64,000 nucleotides of DNA from Prorocentrum cordatum (Eukaryota > Sar > Dinophyceae > Prorocentrales > Prorocentraceae): NCBI GenBank assembly GCA_963575745.1, contig CAUYUJ010004716.1, forward strand, positions 1 to 64,000. The letters run 5' to 3'. The first letter of the stretch is position 1. Every line of letters starts with the position of its first letter. The notes below the pieces were generated by a model that made no database searches, had not been told where the DNA came from, and saw only the letters and a list, made by a program, of their open reading frames with translations. This document shows positions 61,944 through 64,000 of the stretch, piece after piece. The translations under genes were made by a program, and so were the position numbers.

Positions 61944-63556
61944 CCATACCGACTGAACGCATTTGTTTTTGCCAAGGACGGCACGGGGTCGACATGTTCC
62001 CAGATGCGTGCTTCCACGTGCGTCGGCAGAGCTGCGCTTGCTCTGGGCGCGCCGCACGCGTGGCCCACCTGCCCTGGAACACGCGCTATGCCATTCCGAA
62101 CGCCCGCGATCATGCGACATGCCAGCACTAAGTTCGAGCAAAGCGCGCGCCCGAGCGCAAACACAATCATATGCGGTAGCAACAGGGCAATGGCAATATT
62201 GCACACTAGCGATATGCGTTGACGTTGACCATCGACGGAAGATCAAGCCACCGCCGCGCAGGAACATGCCTCCGCGCTGTGGATTTGCAGTGTTCGGCTT
62301 CGCTCTCCCATCGCAAGCGCCGCGGTTTGCTTGGCTCGCCCGTGCAAGCTCGCCCCAGGGCGACGGGTCGGCGCGCCTCGCGGGGGGGCCGCGAGCCCCT
62401 GCAATTGCATTCGCGAGCTGCGTCGCGGGCAGCCTGTCGCTGGCATCGTCGCCCCGCGCCCCAGCTACTGCCCGTCCGCGCGCCCGCTGGCGAGCAGCGC
62501 GGTCGCCCTGGCGGAGAAGCGCCCGCGCGGCGGCCCCGTCACGCGGCGAGAGCCCTGGCGCCGCGGCGACGCAGCAAGCCCGCGCGCAGATTTGCGCAAA
62601 TCAAACCTGCGCCCAGGTCCCACCGTCGCGCGGAGCGACGCGCGAGGAAAATGCGGGCCCGCGCCAAATCATCGGCGATTGGGTCGCTCGCTTTCGGCGC
62701 GGCGCACTGGCAGCGCGTCGCATGCGCCAGCGAAGCAAAAAGCGATCCTGGAACTCGCTGGCTGGTTCCGCACCGACGACGCCTCCCTGTCGCCTACCCT
62801 CCTGCGCGCGGCCTCGCGCGCCATCGCGGTCGCGCGACGGCCCCGAGCGCGCCCCTCGCGCGGCGGCCCTGCGCCGCGCGACGGGCGTGCCGAGGGCTCC
62901 CCTGGCGGAGGCCGAGGGCGAGGGTCAGCAGGCGCGCGACAGCTAACAGCCGCCCGATCATGTCCGCGGCCGTCGCTAATAATGCGCCCGACAGGTCAGA
63001 ATGCTCGCGGATTCTCCGCGCGCGCGCTGCTCTCCGCGCGCCCGCAGGCGCGCCCGCCGTGCCGCGGCAAGCGAACCGATAGAAAGCGACCGGCCGCGCC
63101 GCGACGCTGGCGGCGACGAATCTCCCGGGGCGCCCTGGTCGCTCTTCCCGGGATCGCGCGTGCGCGTGCGTGAACTCGCGGGATCCGTCGCTGACTTCTG
63201 CGCCTCGCCAGCTCGGCGCGGGGCCGAGCCAGGCGCGGGCGCGCGGGGCGCGCCCCTTTGTCTCCATCTAGAAAATCAGCCGCGATCGCCAGGGGGCGGG
63301 GGGGCAGCGCTGCCGCGGCGACGAATGGTGGGCGGGAAGCACGCGCGGGTAGGACAACCCCCTGCTCCTCTCACGCGCGCCCCCCCCTTCCTCGGAACGC
63401 CCAAAGACGCTGCTCGGCGGCAAACATCTCGATGCGATCCCCGCGTTTCGCCCGGGCGCCCCGCGGCCGCCCCCGCTCCGCCAACTGTCGCGAGCAGCCT
63501 GCGCCGCTCGCGCGGGCGAGCGGAAGCGACGATTGATAACGGCGGTCGCACTGTCG

Positions 63557-63560
<4 letters not shown>

Positions 63561-63599
<39 letters not shown>

Positions 63600-63600
63600 T
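63561..63600. repeat. (TA)n microsatellite
   Basis: Copy 2 counterpart of 52,132-52,197. Confidence 0.85.
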
Positions 63601-64000
63601 GCGGGGGAAGGACTCAGTTGCTGAAGCCCGATCGGAAGCGATGACCCCCCCCCAGCAATGTCCGGCATGCCCGGCCCCTTCTTCGACTGCACCCCATTCA
63701 ATCGCCGACGACCTCTCGCTCCCTCGCCTGGCAATTGCCCGAAGAAAAGGGATCGCGGGGGCGCGGAAAGGCCCAGGGCTGCGCCGTCGGCGGAGGGCGC
63801 CGCCCGAAGCACGCCGTAATCCCCCCCCCTCTCCGACAACCCCCGGCGGCAATCCTCGCCCGCCTCTGCGCCCCCCCCCCGCAGTCTCGGATGGCGCGGA
63901 GGGCGGGGCGCTGCAGACGGTCGACATCTGTCGGGGCGGGGACAGAAGAGGCAGGAACGCCGCCCATCGTCGGGGGAGCGGGCGGGCGCGCGGCCCGCGA

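Larger units (their letters stand above)
58842..64000. repeat. Direct duplication, copy 2 (runs off the window)
   Basis: Colinear with 47,378-52,598; still matching at the last base. Copy starts are 11,464 bp apart, so the locus may be a tandem array with an ~11.4 kb unit or two dispersed copies. Confidence 0.9.

Noticed and set aside
1-64000. Dinoflagellate spliced-leader sequence, tRNA, rRNA or snRNA genes
   Set aside because: Looked for by eye on both strands; no convincing match. A covariance-model search could still find small RNAs.

Overview
The window looks like nuclear DNA of a large-genome protist, most likely a dinoflagellate. All credible coding, from about 47.5 kb down to 8.4 kb, lies on the minus strand. 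Genes are split by introns (one clear GTGAGT donor), coding density is low, retroelements are nested, and long GC-rich or microsatellite-rich tracts carry no gene. No rRNA, tRNA, CRISPR array, bacterial promoter or intact dinoflagellate spliced leader was recognised. Organism assignment is inference (about 0.75).

Layout. 1-7.0 kb: very GC-rich DNA without a supportable gene, ending abruptly at an inverted repeat. 8.4-12.9 kb: exons of a lysine/acid-rich protein of unknown function. 13.95-15.66 kb: a single-exon protein with diverged motifs of a C5 cytosine methyltransferase. 16.1-16.6 kb: a coiled-coil protein. 17.2-19.6 kb: AT-rich DNA with an imperfect ~0.25 kb tandem repeat. 20.0-21.4 kb: a Cys-rich/RGG-box gene that changes reading frame once. 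22.2-27.8 kb: pieces of one large unknown gene, possibly transposase-like. 29.2-46.2 kb: a gag/protease-type element interrupted by a complete tyrosine-recombinase (DIRS/Ngaro-like) retrotransposon at 33,076-41,578. 47.4-64 kb: repeats, including a direct duplication of more than 5.1 kb, telomere-like inverted arrays, a (GAC)n array and poly-G tracts.

The most unusual content is in 29.2-45.8 kb. The outer element encodes, in order along the minus strand, a membrane-anchored Gag-like protein, a CCHC zinc knuckle, a long low-complexity region joined to an RNA 2'-phosphotransferase (Tpt1/KptA) domain, and a RING-H2 finger followed by a retropepsin-like domain. At least 21 copies of a 14-15-nt palindrome of form GCNNG-loop-CNNGC are scattered through these ORFs. 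In the sense RNA 17 form hairpins with GNRA loops (GAAA 14, GCAA 3), 2 have GAGA, 1 GACA and 1 a five-base loop. The two variable stem pairs change together (GCAGG, GCGGG, GCGAG, GCTCG, GCCGG), so the encoded peptide changes while the hairpin is kept. None was seen in the inserted retrotransposon or elsewhere in the window.

Computational removal of the inserted retrotransposon rejoins the interrupted ORF without frame loss and completes the N-terminal Arg-His motif of the Tpt1/KptA domain. This shows that the outer ORF is the older host and fixes the insertion boundaries: no target duplication, and a shared CATA core.
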